The notes beneath the pieces were generated by a model. That model searched no databases. It saw only the letters and a program-made list of their open reading frames with translations, and was not told the origin of the DNA. The position numbers were made by a program, and so were the translations under genes. Shown here one piece after another: positions 8,499-19,500 of a stretch of DNA of 64,000 bases. Location of the stretch: positions 1 to 64,000 of the forward strand of contig NZ_SWAR01000033.1 in NCBI RefSeq assembly GCF_006386545.1. Reading direction: 5' to 3'. Each line of letters begins with the position of its first letter. The stretch's first letter is position 1. This DNA is from Methylibium rhizosphaerae. GTDB taxonomy: Bacteria; Pseudomonadota; Gammaproteobacteria; Burkholderiales; Burkholderiaceae_C.

Positions 8499-8909
8499 CT
8501 ACTTTGCCGTCGCAGCCTCGGCGGCTGCGCCGTGCCTGGCCTTGTAGTCGCTCACGGCGGCCTTGATCGCGTCTTCGGCAAGGATCGAGCAATGGATCTT
8601 CACCGGCGGCAGCGCCAGCTCTTCGGCGATCTGCGTGTTCTTGATGGTGGCGGCCTGGTCCAGCGTCTTGCCCTTCACCCATTCGGTGACGAGCGAGCTC
8701 GAGGCAATGGCAGAGCCGCAGCCGTAGGTCTTGAAGCGCGCGTCCTCGATCACGCCGGTGGCCGGGTTCACCTTGATCTGCAGCTTCATCACGTCGCCGC
8801 AGGCCGGTGCGCCCACCATGCCGGTGCCGATGCCTTCTTCGGTCTTGTCGAAGGAGCCGACGTTGCGGGGGTTTTCGTAGTGGTCGATGACCTTGTTGCT
8901 GTATGACAT
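8499..8909 (-). CDS. iscU: Fe-S cluster assembly scaffold IscU
   Basis: The 136-residue scaffold is where IscS-derived sulfur and iron are joined into clusters. The three ligand cysteines are seen in [24 protein letters not shown] and the HCSIL segment following LPPVK, which is the HscA recognition motif. A good ribosome-binding site (AGGAGA) lies just before the ATG. The C-terminal Ala-rich tail ([11 protein letters not shown]) is slightly longer than in E. coli. Confidence 0.97.
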   Translation of the reverse strand: MSYSNKVIDHYENPRNVGSFDKTEEGIGTGMVGAPACGDVMKLQIKVNPATGVIEDARFKTYGCGSAIASSSLVTEWVKGKTLDQAATIKNTQIAEELALPPVKIHCSILAEDAIKAAVSDYKARHGAAAEAATAK

Positions 8910-8934
8910 GGTTTTCTCCTACTGCTGGCGTTCC

Positions 8935-10155
8935 TCAGTGGGCAGTCCACTGGATCGCGCTGATGTCGACGCCGTCCTTGAACATCTCCCACAGCGGCGA
9001 GAGCTCGCGCAGCTTGGCCACACGGTCTTTCAGCGTGGCCACTGCGTAGTCGATCTCTTCCTCGGTGGTGAACCGGCCGATGGTCATGCGCAAGGACGAA
9101 TGCGCCAGTTCGTCGCTGCGGCCGAGGGCGCGCAGCACGTAGCTGGGCTCGAGGCTGGCCGAGGTGCAGGCGGACCCCGACGACACCGCGATGCCCTTGA
9201 TGCCCATGATCAGCGACTCGCCCTCGACGTAGTTGAACGAGGCGTTGACGTTGTGCGGCACGCGCTTCTCGAGATGGCCGTTGATGAACACCTGCTCGAT
9301 GTCGGCAATGCCGGCCAGCAGCCTGCGCTGCAGCATGCGGATGCGCTCCAGCTCGGTGCCCATTTCCTCGCGTGCGATGCGGAAGGCCTCGCCCATGCCG
9401 ACGATCTGGTGCGTGGGCAGGGTGCCTGAGCGCATGCCGCGCTCGTGGCCGCCGCCATGCATCTGCGCCTCGAGGCGCACGCGCGGCTTGCGGCGCACAT
9501 ACAGCGCGCCGATGCCCTTGGGACCGTAGGTCTTGTGCGAGGCGAGGCTCATGAGGTCGACCGGCAGGCTGGCCAGGTCGATCTGCACCTTGCCGGTGGC
9601 CTGTGCCGCATCGACGTGGAACACGATGCCGCGCTCACGGCAGATGGCGCCGATGGCGGGGATGTCCTGGACGACGCCGATCTCGTTGTTGACGAACATC
9701 ACCGACACCAGGATGGTGTCGGGCCGCAGCGCGGTCTTGAACTTCTCCAGGTCGAGCAGCCCGTCTTCCTGCACCTCGAGGTAGGTCACCTCGAAGCCCT
9801 GTCGCTCCAGCTCGCGCATCGTGTCGAGCACGGCCTTGTGCTCGGTCTTCACGGTGACGAGGTGCTTGCCGCGCGACTTGTAGAACTGCGCGGCGCCCTT
9901 GAGGGCAAGGTTGTTGGACTCGGTGGCGCCGGAGGTCCAGACGATCTCGCGCGGGTCCGCGCCGATCAGTTCGGCCACCTGCACGCGGGCCTTCTCGACG
10001 GCCTCTTCGGCTTCCCAGCCCCAGGCGTGGCTGCGCGACGCCGGGTTGCCGAAATGCTCGCGCAACCACGGGATCATCGCGTCGACGACGCGAGGGTCCA
10101 CCGGCGTCGTGGCGCCGTAGTCCATATAGATCGGGAAATGCGGGGTCATGTCCAT
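8935..10155 (-). CDS. iscS: Cysteine desulfurase IscS
   Basis: The 406-residue PLP enzyme releases sulfur from cysteine as a persulfide for IscU and for tRNA thiolation. Visible features are the N-terminal [12 protein letters not shown], the PLP-lysine region [20 protein letters not shown] and the mobile catalytic loop [20 protein letters not shown] with the active Cys. The C-terminus DISAIQW is the IscS-type tail that contacts partners. The ATG at 10155 or 10149 may be used. It is the second gene of the isc operon. Confidence 0.97.
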   Translation of the reverse strand: MDMTPHFPIYMDYGATTPVDPRVVDAMIPWLREHFGNPASRSHAWGWEAEEAVEKARVQVAELIGADPREIVWTSGATESNNLALKGAAQFYKSRGKHLVTVKTEHKAVLDTMRELERQGFEVTYLEVQEDGLLDLEKFKTALRPDTILVSVMFVNNEIGVVQDIPAIGAICRERGIVFHVDAAQATGKVQIDLASLPVDLMSLASHKTYGPKGIGALYVRRKPRVRLEAQMHGGGHERGMRSGTLPTHQIVGMGEAFRIAREEMGTELERIRMLQRRLLAGIADIEQVFINGHLEKRVPHNVNASFNYVEGESLIMGIKGIAVSSGSACTSASLEPSYVLRALGRSDELAHSSLRMTIGRFTTEEEIDYAVATLKDRVAKLRELSPLWEMFKDGVDISAIQWTAH

Positions 10156-10203
10156 TTGCTGGCTCGTGGGCGCCGCCTCCGGCGCCGGCTGGCGTGAAGC
10201 GGG

Positions 10204-10737
10204 TTACTTGGTGAAGGCGTTGCCCAGAGCGAACACCGAGTTCGGCGCGGTGACCTTGATCGGCTTGACCACCGGCTGGCTCGAGATGGCGCGCTTGACC
10301 GGCGCCTCCTCGATCGACACGCCCTTGGCGAGCTGGTCATCCACCAGCTTGCGCAGCGAGATGGAATCGAGGTACTCGATCATCTTGGTGTTGAGGCTGG
10401 CCCACAGGTCGTGGGTCATGCAGCGGCCGGTGTCGTCGCCCATGCAGTTTTCCTTGCCACCGCAGCCGGTGGCGTCGATGGGCTCATCGACGGCGACGAT
10501 GATGTCGGCCACGGTGATTTCTTCAGCCTTGCGGCCGAGCGAATAACCCCCACCCGGGCCGCGGGTGCTTTCCACCAGCTCGTGGCGGCGCAGCTTGCCG
10601 AACAGCTGCTCCAGGTAGGACAAGGAAATCTGCTGGCGCTGGCTGATGGCCGCCAGCGCGACCGGCCCCGTGTGCTCGCGCAGGGCGAGATCGATCATCG
10701 CAGTGACTGCGAACCGGCCTTTTGTAGTGAGACGCAT
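10204..10737 (-). CDS. iscR: Fe-S regulated transcription factor IscR (Rrf2 family)
   Basis: The 177-residue Rrf2 regulator senses Fe-S status by carrying its own [2Fe-2S] cluster and represses the isc operon when clustered. The N-terminal winged helix starts MRLTTKGRFAVTAM. The cluster ligands are Cys92, Cys98 and Cys106 followed by THDLW; the second gap is two residues longer than in E. coli IscR. The start at 10737 has AAGGAG at a suitable distance; the longer frame upstream lies in the leader. An IscR type-1-like site lies about 80 bases upstream, consistent with autoregulation. Confidence 0.96.
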   Translation of the reverse strand: MRLTTKGRFAVTAMIDLALREHTGPVALAAISQRQQISLSYLEQLFGKLRRHELVESTRGPGGGYSLGRKAEEITVADIIVAVDEPIDATGCGGKENCMGDDTGRCMTHDLWASLNTKMIEYLDSISLRKLVDDQLAKGVSIEEAPVKRAISSQPVVKPIKVTAPNSVFALGNAFTK

Positions 10738-10817
10738 GGCGAAAGCTCCTTGAACCTGTGGCGAAAGCGGCCGGAGAGAGCCCGGCGATGGCTTCACGCC
10801 CGGGGAAACCCTCGGGT

Positions 10818-10843
10818 GATCCCGAGTGATTTACTCAATTATA
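10818..10843 (-). promoter_or_regulatory. isc promoter -10 and IscR type-1-like binding site
   Basis: On the minus strand a perfect TATAAT (10843-10838) runs into ATTGAGTAAATCACTCGGGA. This matches the general form of the E. coli type-1 IscR site (TTGAC, AT-rich centre, CTCGG). Overlap of site and -10 fits repression of iscR by holo-IscR. No strong -35 is visible. Confidence 0.72.
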
Positions 10844-10874
10844 CGTGAAGCCGACTTTTTCGGTCGGTTATGGC

Positions 10875-11387
10875 TCAGGAAGTTCCGGAGGGTGCCTGCG
10901 ATAGCTGCTGCGCCAAATGGTTCACGAAGGCATCGCAGGCCTGCTCGACGAGGTCGAGCACCGCATCGAAGCCTGCCGGACCGCCGTAGTAGGGGTCGGG
11001 CACCACCGGCGCCCCGCCGGGCGCATAGGCCATCAGCAGGCGAAGCTTGGCCTGGTGCTGGGGCGGGCAGGCATCGCGCAGCCATTCCAGGTTGGCCTCG
11101 TCCATGGCGAGGATGTAGTCGTAGCGCTCGAAGTGCAGCGACTCGACCCTCTGAGCCCGCTGGGCCGACAGGTCGTAGCCGCGTCTCGCGGCATGCGCCT
11201 GGCTGCGGCGGTCGGGCGGGGAGCCGGCGTGGTAGTCACCATGGGTGCCAGCCGAGGCGACGTGCACCCGGCCGTCCAGTCCGGCGGCGCGCAGCTTGTG
11301 GCGCAGCACGCCTTCCGCCGTGGGCGAGCGGCAGATGTTGCCCATGCACACCATCAGGACGCCCAGCCTCTTCTCACCTGCTTCCAC
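10875..11387 (-). CDS. Low-molecular-weight protein tyrosine phosphatase
   Basis: A 170-residue cytoplasmic phosphatase. The active-site P-loop is VCMGNICRSPTAEGV (C-x5-R-S) near residue 14, and the general acid is the Asp of DPYYGG near residue 130. It precedes iscR by about 140 bases and is transcribed in the same direction, an arrangement common in Burkholderiales; iscR nevertheless has its own promoter. The natural substrate cannot be told from sequence; it has no adjacent tyrosine kinase or exopolysaccharide genes here. Confidence 0.9.
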   Translation of the reverse strand: MEAGEKRLGVLMVCMGNICRSPTAEGVLRHKLRAAGLDGRVHVASAGTHGDYHAGSPPDRRSQAHAARRGYDLSAQRAQRVESLHFERYDYILAMDEANLEWLRDACPPQHQAKLRLLMAYAPGGAPVVPDPYYGGPAGFDAVLDLVEQACDAFVNHLAQQLSQAPSGTS

Positions 11388-11433
11388 GAACGACAGCCTT
11401 GCAGTACTTCATGGGCCCGGATTGTCGGCCGGA

Positions 11434-14400
11434 TCAGAACTTCGCCACCAGGTTGAGGAACGCTCCGCGGTGCGTATAGCTCAGGTTCGTGAGATCGTCC
11501 GAGAAGTCGGTGAAGTTCCAGCCGCCGCCGAGCTTGATGTGGTCGCTCAAGGCACGGTAGACGGCCACCAGTGCGCCGCGCCGGGTGTCCTGCGCCTGCT
11601 CCACCGACAGCATGCGGCCTTCGATCGCGACGTCCCACAGCCGCACCACGTGCCAGTCGGCTCGCGCGATGTACAGGTTGGCCGTGCTGTCGAAGAACAC
11701 CGGGTTCACGCGGTCCTGGCTTACCTGCCCCATCCGGCGCGCGTACTTGCCGCCCAGCGACCAGCGCGGCGTCAGGTCGTAGATGGCATCGAACGACACG
11801 ATGTGGCTTTTCTGGATGTAGGACACCGCGGTGTTCGGCACCAGTTCCTGGCCCGATGACGGCAGGTTGTAGAAGTAGGTGTACTTCGCCAGCGCGTTCA
11901 GGCGGTCGTTCTCGACTGGGCGCCAGCCGTAGCCCATCACCGCTTCCGTGTAGCTGCCGCCATAGAACTCGCCCAGCGAGCTGTCGCTCTTCGAATAGTT
12001 CAGCTTGCCGATGAAGCGCCAGTCGGGACTGATCTGGTACTTGAGGCTGTTCTTGGTGAGGAAGTTCCTGCGGTTCGAGTAGCTCAGGTCGATCGGAGAC
12101 TGGACCTGGTCGCGCCGGTATTCGACGAGCGTCGACACCTTGATCGCATCGAACCCGTAGCCGGCCGAGACCGCGAAGCCCGAGCGTTCCATCCTGGCGC
12201 CGGTGAGGTTGTCGCGCAGCGTGCCGGCATCGATGTGCGCGCCGAAGTTCCAGCGCTGGTCGGGCTTGTATTCCACGCCGGCCGAATGCAGCAGGCCGGC
12301 GGGCACGTCGCCGTGGGTGTACTTCTCCTCGCCGAAGACGGTCGTCGTGTCCGAGTACCGGCTCTTGGCACCCACGCTCACGCTGCCCTTGTTGGCCAGC
12401 ACGCCGTTGTCGCTGCGCTCGTTCTCCAGCGCGTAGTTCAGGTAGCTGGTGGTCCTGTCGGACAGCAGGTATTCCGTGCCCAACCGTGCGCCGACGCCCA
12501 GGTCGCCGCCGGAGAGCTCGCCGCTCACCTTGAAGCGCTCGCTCAGCCGGTAGGCGCCCCCGGCGCCGATGCGGCCGTTGTTCTCGCGGTTGCCGGTGGT
12601 CGACGCGGTGTCCTGCACATAACCGTAGGCGGCCCATTGGCCCAGCGAGTCGTAGCCGGCGCGCACCACCACATCGGTGCGGTCGCCCTGCACCTGGGTG
12701 GCCGGCACCACCGGCGAATGGTCGGTGCGGCTGTCCTTGCGCACACCCGAACTGAGCTTCCATCGATCGCTCAGCCGGTACTCGGCGTTCACCTCGAGCG
12801 CCGAGGTCTCGAGCGACAACGCCTGCTCGCGCTTGTCCAGCTTGGCCTGCAGGCTCACCCGTTCGGTGATGGACGTCCTGACCGACCCGCCCTTCTGGTT
12901 CACGTCGGTGAGTGCCATTGCGCCCGGCGCTGCATAGCCGCCCTCGACCGACTGGTGATAGACGGTCACCTGGCCGTTGGCGGCCTGGTGCACGTCCTTC
13001 AGGTCGACGCTCGCCTCCACGCGGGTCGCCCCGTGGCGCGCGTCGTCGGCCGCCGGCACCACCGGCGTGACGCCGGTGCTGGTGGTCGGCGTGAAGTTGA
13101 AGCCGCCATCGTTGGAACCGTAGGCTGCGGCGCCGGCGCCCTTGGTGGCGCCGGTCTCCACCTTCACCCAGGTGGTCGCGCTCAGCCGCCAGGTCACGTC
13201 ACCGGCCGCCAGCGTGCTCTCCGCGCCCGGGTCGGTGTTCCTGTTGACGGTCGCCCCCAGCCGCAGGTGGTCGGTCACCCAGTAGTGCAGGCGGGCACCG
13301 CTCGACACGTTGTCGAGTTCCTCGAAGCCGGTGGAGTACTCGTAGCGCACCACCAGGTAGGCCTCGTTGCCCGGACTCAAATCGCTGGCGACCAGCAGGT
13401 TGTCGCTCGCCACCGGCGACAGCGGCGACGACAGCAGCACGCGCCCCTGCAGGTGGTCGATGGTGTAGTCCTGCACAGGCACCAGGTTCCTCACCGCCAC
13501 CACGAGGCCCGAGACCTTGTCGCGGATCTCGATGCGCACCCGCTCCGAGCCGGTGAGGATGTCCTGGTGACGCAGGTAGTACAGCGAACCGCCGGTGCCA
13601 CGGAACTCGTCGCGGCCGGCCACCGTGCCGGGCTGCGCGGCAAAGCCGTCGATCAGCAGGCGCTTCTCGCCGAACGGCGTGGGCGACAGCGGCTCGTAGT
13701 GCAGGTTGGCGCCGTACAGCGTGCGGTCCACGTGGGCGAGGCTGTTGTCGGTGTAGCCGATCCTGAAGTTGCCCCACAGGCCGTAATCCGCGCGGCGGCT
13801 CAGCTTGACGTAGAACTTGCCGAGGGTGGGCGCAGCCTCCTCCGTGGTGCTGTCGTCGCCGTAGGTCGGGTAGTAGTAGTCGGGGTTGATGCGCCGGAAC
13901 ATCGCATCCGGCGTCTTGTCCATGAAGTTGCTGAACAACTTGTCGAACGGGCCCTCGAGCGTGTCGGCGCTGGCGGTGAGCTTCCACTGGTCGCCGAACT
14001 TGCCGCGGGTGAAGAACGCGAAGCGGCCGTCGATCGAGGTGTTGTCGTCGTAGTGCGCGTTGTCGGGCGCCACCAGCCTGGCCGGCCCGCTGGTGGTCGA
14101 GCGCGCCAGGGTCACGTCGGCGATGGCCACATGGAACCAGTCGTTCTTGTCGAGGCCGAGGTCGCGCAGGTACATCTCGCCGTTGCCGTCGGCGTCGAGG
14201 ACCGACACCTCCACCGTGTGCAGGCCCTGCGGCAGGATCTCCTCGACGACGAACTTGTTGTCGTCGGACACGGGCACGTCGCGCCCCGCCACCGACACGC
14301 GATGGCCCGGCGGGATGTCGTTGCCGAACACCTTGACGGCGCCGCCGTGCAGCGGAATGTGCTCGACCGCCAGGCGGCTCTCGCCCCATCCGGCGGTGAG

Positions 14401-16566
14401 CTCGCGCTCGGCATCCATCTCGGCCATGCCGGCCACCTCGGCTGCCAGGCGGTCGATCACCCACAGCGATTGCGCGGCCGTCTCGTTGAACCGGCCGTCC
14501 TTGTCGTACACGCGCAGCACGTACTTCAGGTCGCGCCCGGGCGCCGAGTACGACGGCTGGTCGGCACGCCATCGACCGCGGCCTTCCTTGTCGAGCGCCA
14601 CCACGGCCAGGGGCTCGCCCTGCACCGACTTGTCCTTGTCGAACAGGCGCACCTCGGCACGGTCGATGAACGCGGGGAAGTTCGAATACGCCCGGAACCG
14701 CACCTCGTCGTCGACGACGTCGGTGGCGGGGTCGTCCTGGAATCGCACCGACTGCGGCCAGGCGGTCACGTTGAGGCGCGGCTTCACGTCCAGGTTGTCG
14801 TACTTGAACTGGATGCTGGCCTTCTCGAGCGCCACGTCGGTGCAACGCTGCACGTCGGGCATGCTCTTGCCCGGGTCGTCCAGCGGCTTGCCGTCCACCG
14901 TGATGCGCATCAGGTTGAGCGCGAACGGGTTGGCGACCGCCACGTCGCGCGTGAAGCGGGTGACGTCGAGGCCCTCCAGGTTGTCGACCTCGGCCTGGTC
15001 GTCGTAGACCACCTGGGCCTGCACCCGCGACACCTCGGATTCGGTGAAGCCGTTGTTGATGACGTCGGTCGTCTGCACGTAGCCGTGGCCTTCGAACTCA
15101 GCCTGGCCGGCCGCCAGGCCGAGCTCTTTCGCCACCGCGTCGCGCAACATGCGGGCGCGCGCGGTCGACAGGCCGATGTCGTCGCCATAGGCGAGCGCCG
15201 TGCGGCGATCGAGCCGCTCGGTGGCGGTGGTGCCGATGAAACGCAGGCGCACCCGCGGGCGGTCCTTGATCTCGGCCATCACCCGGGCCAGGTCGGCCGC
15301 GTAGTTCGGCGGCAGCACCGCCTTGCCGTTTTCGTAGGCCACCGGCCTGATCGTGACGTTGGGCGACTGGTACACCCGCGTCACCGTCACCGGCTCGGGC
15401 GGCTCGGGACACATCTGCGGCTCGGGCGACAGCTCCTTCAGGGCATCGTCGTACCAGAACTCCACCTCCACCCGCCGGTTGGCGGCACGGCCGCTCTCGG
15501 TGTCGTTCGGCGCCACCGGACTGGCCGCTCCCTTGCCGTCGCTGTCGATCGCGGCGGCAGGCAGCTTGAGCGCGTCCTGCAGCGCCAGCGCGAGGCGCCG
15601 CGCACGGGCCTTCGAGATGCCCACATGGTCGGCGTAGATCCGCTCGTCGCGGCCGGCCAGCGGCGCGTTGTCGGTGTAGCCGATGAACTTGACCACCACG
15701 TTGCGCTTGTCGCCCAGGTCGTTGAGCACCTGCAGCAGCTTCTGGCGGTATTCCTCGGTCACTGCCACGCCGTCTTCGCGGTAATGGAACGGCGGGATCA
15801 GGTTCTTCACCCGCATGCGCCTGGCATGGCCTTCCTTGTAGCTGATGCGGCACATCTGCTCGACGCGGCACACCTTCACCCGCTTGAGATCCTCCTGCAC
15901 CACGACCTGCTTGGTGACGAGCTTCTCGTCGACCTCGTCGTACCAGACCTCCACCTCCATGCGCCGGTTCCTTGCACGCCCGGCCTCCGTCGCGTTCGAA
16001 GCAACCGGCTGGCGTTCGCCCCGCCCTTCATAGGTGACCGACTCGGGCGGCAGGCCCAGCGCCTTCTGGAAGAACTCCGCCGATACGCCGGCGCGCTCGC
16101 GCGACAGGCCGTCGTTGTCGCCATAGCGGATGCGCGTCTCGCCGAAGAGCTGCACGTTGTCGGTGTGGCCCACCAGGTGCAGGCGCACGTTCCTGCGGTC
16201 CTTCATGCCGTCGAGGATCCTGCGCACCTTCTCGACGTAATCCTTGGAGATGTCGGCCTTGCCCGAGTCGAAGTAGATCGGCGGCAGCAGGTTCTGCACC
16301 TTGATGGTCCGCACGTGCTTCTCGAGCACCTCCTTGTCCTCGGTGCGTTCCTTCACCAGCGGCGGCAGCGTGCTCTCGTCGAGCTTCCACGGGGTCAGCT
16401 CGGCATCGGGCGGCAGCTGCTTCTCGACGGCCTGCCCGAGCCCGGGCACCGTCACGACCTTCTGCGTGCCGGGCTGCACCGGCCGGTCTTCGTTCGCGGC
16501 CGCCTGGGCCAGCACGGCGCCCGGCATCAGCAGCCAGAGCGCGAGGATGTGGAATGTTCTTCGCAT
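11434..16566 (-). CDS. Outer-membrane barrel protein with three N-terminal OmpA-like domains
   Basis: A 1,710-residue exported protein (signal peptide ending near VLAQA). Three OmpA C-terminal-like modules follow. The first (~95-215, GHTDN and NRRMEVEVWY) and second (~255-375, GYTDN and NRRVEVEFWY) keep the usual TD and RR positions. The third (~400-525) has FIGTTATERLDRR where TD should be and may not bind peptidoglycan. A linker with Ig-like strands and an acidic segment (DADGNGEMYLRD) leads into a long C-terminal part rich in alternating beta strands ending in LVAKF, the terminal-Phe signature of outer-membrane barrels. It follows the giant DUF11 gene by 17 bases, so the two are co-transcribed. 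Likely role: peptidoglycan-anchored outer-membrane partner or exporter of the DUF11 protein (inference). Confidence 0.82.
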   Translation of the reverse strand: MRRTFHILALWLLMPGAVLAQAAANEDRPVQPGTQKVVTVPGLGQAVEKQLPPDAELTPWKLDESTLPPLVKERTEDKEVLEKHVRTIKVQNLLPPIYFDSGKADISKDYVEKVRRILDGMKDRRNVRLHLVGHTDNVQLFGETRIRYGDNDGLSRERAGVSAEFFQKALGLPPESVTYEGRGERQPVASNATEAGRARNRRMEVEVWYDEVDEKLVTKQVVVQEDLKRVKVCRVEQMCRISYKEGHARRMRVKNLIPPFHYREDGVAVTEEYRQKLLQVLNDLGDKRNVVVKFIGYTDNAPLAGRDERIYADHVGISKARARRLALALQDALKLPAAAIDSDGKGAASPVAPNDTESGRAANRRVEVEFWYDDALKELSPEPQMCPEPPEPVTVTRVYQSPNVTIRPVAYENGKAVLPPNYAADLARVMAEIKDRPRVRLRFIGTTATERLDRRTALAYGDDIGLSTARARMLRDAVAKELGLAAGQAEFEGHGYVQTTDVINNGFTESEVSRVQAQVVYDDQAEVDNLEGLDVTRFTRDVAVANPFALNLMRITVDGKPLDDPGKSMPDVQRCTDVALEKASIQFKYDNLDVKPRLNVTAWPQSVRFQDDPATDVVDDEVRFRAYSNFPAFIDRAEVRLFDKDKSVQGEPLAVVALDKEGRGRWRADQPSYSAPGRDLKYVLRVYDKDGRFNETAAQSLWVIDRLAAEVAGMAEMDAERELTAGWGESRLAVEHIPLHGGAVKVFGNDIPPGHRVSVAGRDVPVSDDNKFVVEEILPQGLHTVEVSVLDADGNGEMYLRDLGLDKNDWFHVAIADVTLARSTTSGPARLVAPDNAHYDDNTSIDGRFAFFTRGKFGDQWKLTASADTLEGPFDKLFSNFMDKTPDAMFRRINPDYYYPTYGDDSTTEEAAPTLGKFYVKLSRRADYGLWGNFRIGYTDNSLAHVDRTLYGANLHYEPLSPTPFGEKRLLIDGFAAQPGTVAGRDEFRGTGGSLYYLRHQDILTGSERVRIEIRDKVSGLVVAVRNLVPVQDYTIDHLQGRVLLSSPLSPVASDNLLVASDLSPGNEAYLVVRYEYSTGFEELDNVSSGARLHYWVTDHLRLGATVNRNTDPGAESTLAAGDVTWRLSATTWVKVETGATKGAGAAAYGSNDGGFNFTPTTSTGVTPVVPAADDARHGATRVEASVDLKDVHQAANGQVTVYHQSVEGGYAAPGAMALTDVNQKGGSVRTSITERVSLQAKLDKREQALSLETSALEVNAEYRLSDRWKLSSGVRKDSRTDHSPVVPATQVQGDRTDVVVRAGYDSLGQWAAYGYVQDTASTTGNRENNGRIGAGGAYRLSERFKVSGELSGGDLGVGARLGTEYLLSDRTTSYLNYALENERSDNGVLANKGSVSVGAKSRYSDTTTVFGEEKYTHGDVPAGLLHSAGVEYKPDQRWNFGAHIDAGTLRDNLTGARMERSGFAVSAGYGFDAIKVSTLVEYRRDQVQSPIDLSYSNRRNFLTKNSLKYQISPDWRFIGKLNYSKSDSSLGEFYGGSYTEAVMGYGWRPVENDRLNALAKYTYFYNLPSSGQELVPNTAVSYIQKSHIVSFDAIYDLTPRWSLGGKYARRMGQVSQDRVNPVFFDSTANLYIARADWHVVRLWDVAIEGRMLSVEQAQDTRRGALVAVYRALSDHIKLGGGWNFTDFSDDLTNLSYTHRGAFLNLVAKF

Positions 16567-16583
16567 CTGTGTTCTCGACCCGC

Positions 16584-19500
16584 TCAGCGAGGCGCTCCCG
16601 TTCGCCAGAAGACCTCGGTTTCGACGGTCAGGTCGTAGGGGCCGCCCTCACGCTTCCAGGTCATGGCGACCTCGCGCTTGAGAGCTTCGAGGCGCTGCTT
16701 GACCAGGCTCTCGCTCTCGTTCTCGGCCAGGTAGGACAGGCGCAGCACGGACGACGCCTTCTTCAGCTCGTCCTGCAGCAGCTTCATGCGCTGCTTCCAC
16801 TGGATGCGCATCTCGACGGTGCCCGGCTCGAACACGCCGTCGGCGACGTCGAGCTTCACCACGCGGTGGATGGTGGCCCCGAAGTTGAACTTGATCATCT
16901 TGCCGCGCGTGGCCCGCTGCACCCGCGGGTTCTCGGTCGTCACCCGGTAGCCGGTGGGCAGCGAGCGATCGTCGAGCTTGATGATGAAGTTGGAGCCGCG
17001 GTCCGGGTCGGGCACGACCGCGCAGGTCAGGTGGAAACGGCCATGGGCGTCGGTCGTCACGATGAGTCCGCGGGCCGTCACCAGGCGCACGCCGGCCAGG
17101 CCGCGTTCACCGTCGTCCTGGTAGCCGTTCATGTTGGCGTCGTCGAACACCTTGCCGATGACGTCGGAACAGTCGAGCGTGGGGTCGGCCACCACGCGCA
17201 CCGTCGCCGTGGCTTCACCCGAGGCGGCGGTGGCCAGCTGCGGCGCGAACACCTGCGCCCGGTTGACGTACTGGCCCTCGCTCACGCCCGAGCCCACCAC
17301 CAGCATCAGCTGGATCACCCGCTTCGCGTTGGTGGCGAGCTGCAGGTTGCTCCAGGTGAGCTGGTTGCCCGCCGCGACAGGCTCCACGCTCTGGCCGTCG
17401 ATGCGGCCGGACCCGGGCACGTACTTGAAGCCGGCCGGGAAGGTGTCGATCACGCTGAGGCGGGTGAGCGTCACCGGCAGCGTGTTGCTGACGGTGATGG
17501 TGTAGGGCACCAGCTGCCCGCGCGTGACGTTCTGCAGCGCCGCCACCTTGGTGATGCTCACCGCATTGCCCAGGCGCGGGTCGATCGCGATGTGGTTGTT
17601 GTAGATCTGGCTCGTGCCGGGCATGCCGCCGTTGTTGAGCGTCAGGTTGAGGTAGTGGTTGGTTTCGGGGCTGCCGGCCGGCACGGCCACGCCAGGGGCG
17701 AACTCCGAGGGCTGGGATTCGCAGTAGGCCGCGGTCGTCGCCACCGCATCGGCAGCGGTGCCCGGGCAGGCCGGCACCGAGAACGACACCGTGTCGGCAT
17801 GCGAGACCGGCGGGATGGCGCGCGAAAGCCCAGGCATGTAGGCCGGCGGCGGCGTCACCTGGATGAGATACGCGCCGCCAGCCGGGCAGGACGGGTCGCT
17901 GAAGTTGAGGTCGAACTTGTAGTAGCCGCCGGCAGGCGTGACCTGCCCCTGCTGCACCGGGTCGTCGAAGCAGGCCGAGGGCAGCGGCATGGTGCTGCCC
18001 GCGCGAACCATCTCGAGCGTGGCGCCCGCCACCGGCGTGCGAACGATGGAGTTGTAGGCCACGCCGTTGGGCTGCAGCGGCAGGTTGAGGTTCTGCAGGT
18101 TGCTGCCCGAGGGCGCGACGATGCCGCTGATGGCCTGCATGCCGTTGGTGAAGGCCGAGTCGGCCAGGCCGAGCTTGGCAGTGCGCGCACCGGCGCCCGG
18201 TGCGAAGAAGCGCAGCGAGAACTGGTCGGCGTCGGTCGCCGAAGGTGCCAGTCCGTTGATCGCGTACTGGCCGTTGGCGTCGGTGGTCACCGTGCCGATC
18301 GGCGCGTTGTTGCGCAGCACCTCCACCGTCCAGCCCTGCAGCGGAGCCTCCGCGGCCCCCGGCTGCTTGTCGAGGTTGGCGTCGTGCCACAGCCGCCCGT
18401 TGAGGTTGGCCACGCCGGCGATGGCGCCCACCGCGATGGTCGCGCTGGCCGAGGCCCGCAGCGCGGGCGAGTTCCAGGCCACCTGGGCGGTGTTGGTGAT
18501 CAGCGTGCCGGCGGGCAGGCCGTTGGCGATGCGCACCCGGAAGCGCAGCATCGCGCTGGCTCCGGGCGCGAGGCTGCCGTAGGCGGCCGCGTAGTCGGCC
18601 TGCAGCACTGCCCCGCTTTGGCTCACGCCGGCGGTCGAGCCGTTGAGCGTGGCCGAGCCCGCCACATAGCTGACCCGAGACGCCAGCGGCTGCGTGCCGA
18701 GGTTGTCGGTCACCACCACCTGGGTGGCCGCCACCACGCCGGTGTTGGTTACCGTCACCAGGTACTCGAGCTGCGAGCCGGGCAGCGCCGGGCCGCCGCC
18801 CACCACGCTCACCGCCTTGGTGATGGCGAGCTGCTGCGCACTGCCCACGATGATGGTGGTCGGCTGGAAGCCGTTGGCGCTGTTGCCGTCGGCATCGGTG
18901 AGCTGGCTCGGCAGTTCGGCGCTGGCCACGCTGCCCTGGTTGCTGATGACGGTGCCACCAGGGACGCCGGCATTCACCCGCACGTCGAAGGTCACCACGC
19001 CGCTGGCGCGTGGCGCCACCGTGCCGGCGGCCGCGGCGGGCGAGTTCACCGGCAGGCCGGCCGCCAGCGGCGACACGCCGCCGTCGGGCCGCGCCACCGG
19101 CGCGCCGTTCAGCGTGACCGTGTCGGCCAAGTAGGCGGTGTTGGCCGGCACCAGGTCGGTCAGCCTCACGCCGGTGGCGGGCAGGCCCGACAGGTTGTCG
19201 ATGCTGATGGTGTAGCGGATGACGTCCAGCGGGTCGAGCACGCCGTTGCCGTTGACGTCACCCACCAGCGCCACCGTCTTGCGCGCCGAGATGATGGGGA
19301 ACGGGCCGACGATGTCGCGCGTCGGGTCGTTGGCGGCCGGGGTGCGCGGGTCGTCGGAGGGCACCTCGGTGAAGGCGCCGCTGCCGGTGCCCGAACCGTT
19401 GACGAAGCCCTGGTTGCTGATGAGCGTGCCGTCGAGCACGCCGGCGTTGACCACCACCTCGAAGGTGATGGTGGCCACGTTGCCGGCCGCGGCCGAGCTG

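Noticed and set aside
11434-16566. OmpA/barrel protein considered as a TonB-dependent receptor
   Set aside because: No plug domain or TonB box is present; three OmpA-like domains precede the barrel.
12235-16638. A 1,467-codon plus-strand open frame opposite the OmpA/barrel gene
   Set aside because: Same reason: a mirror of biased codon use, low-complexity His/Val/Arg composition and no family features.
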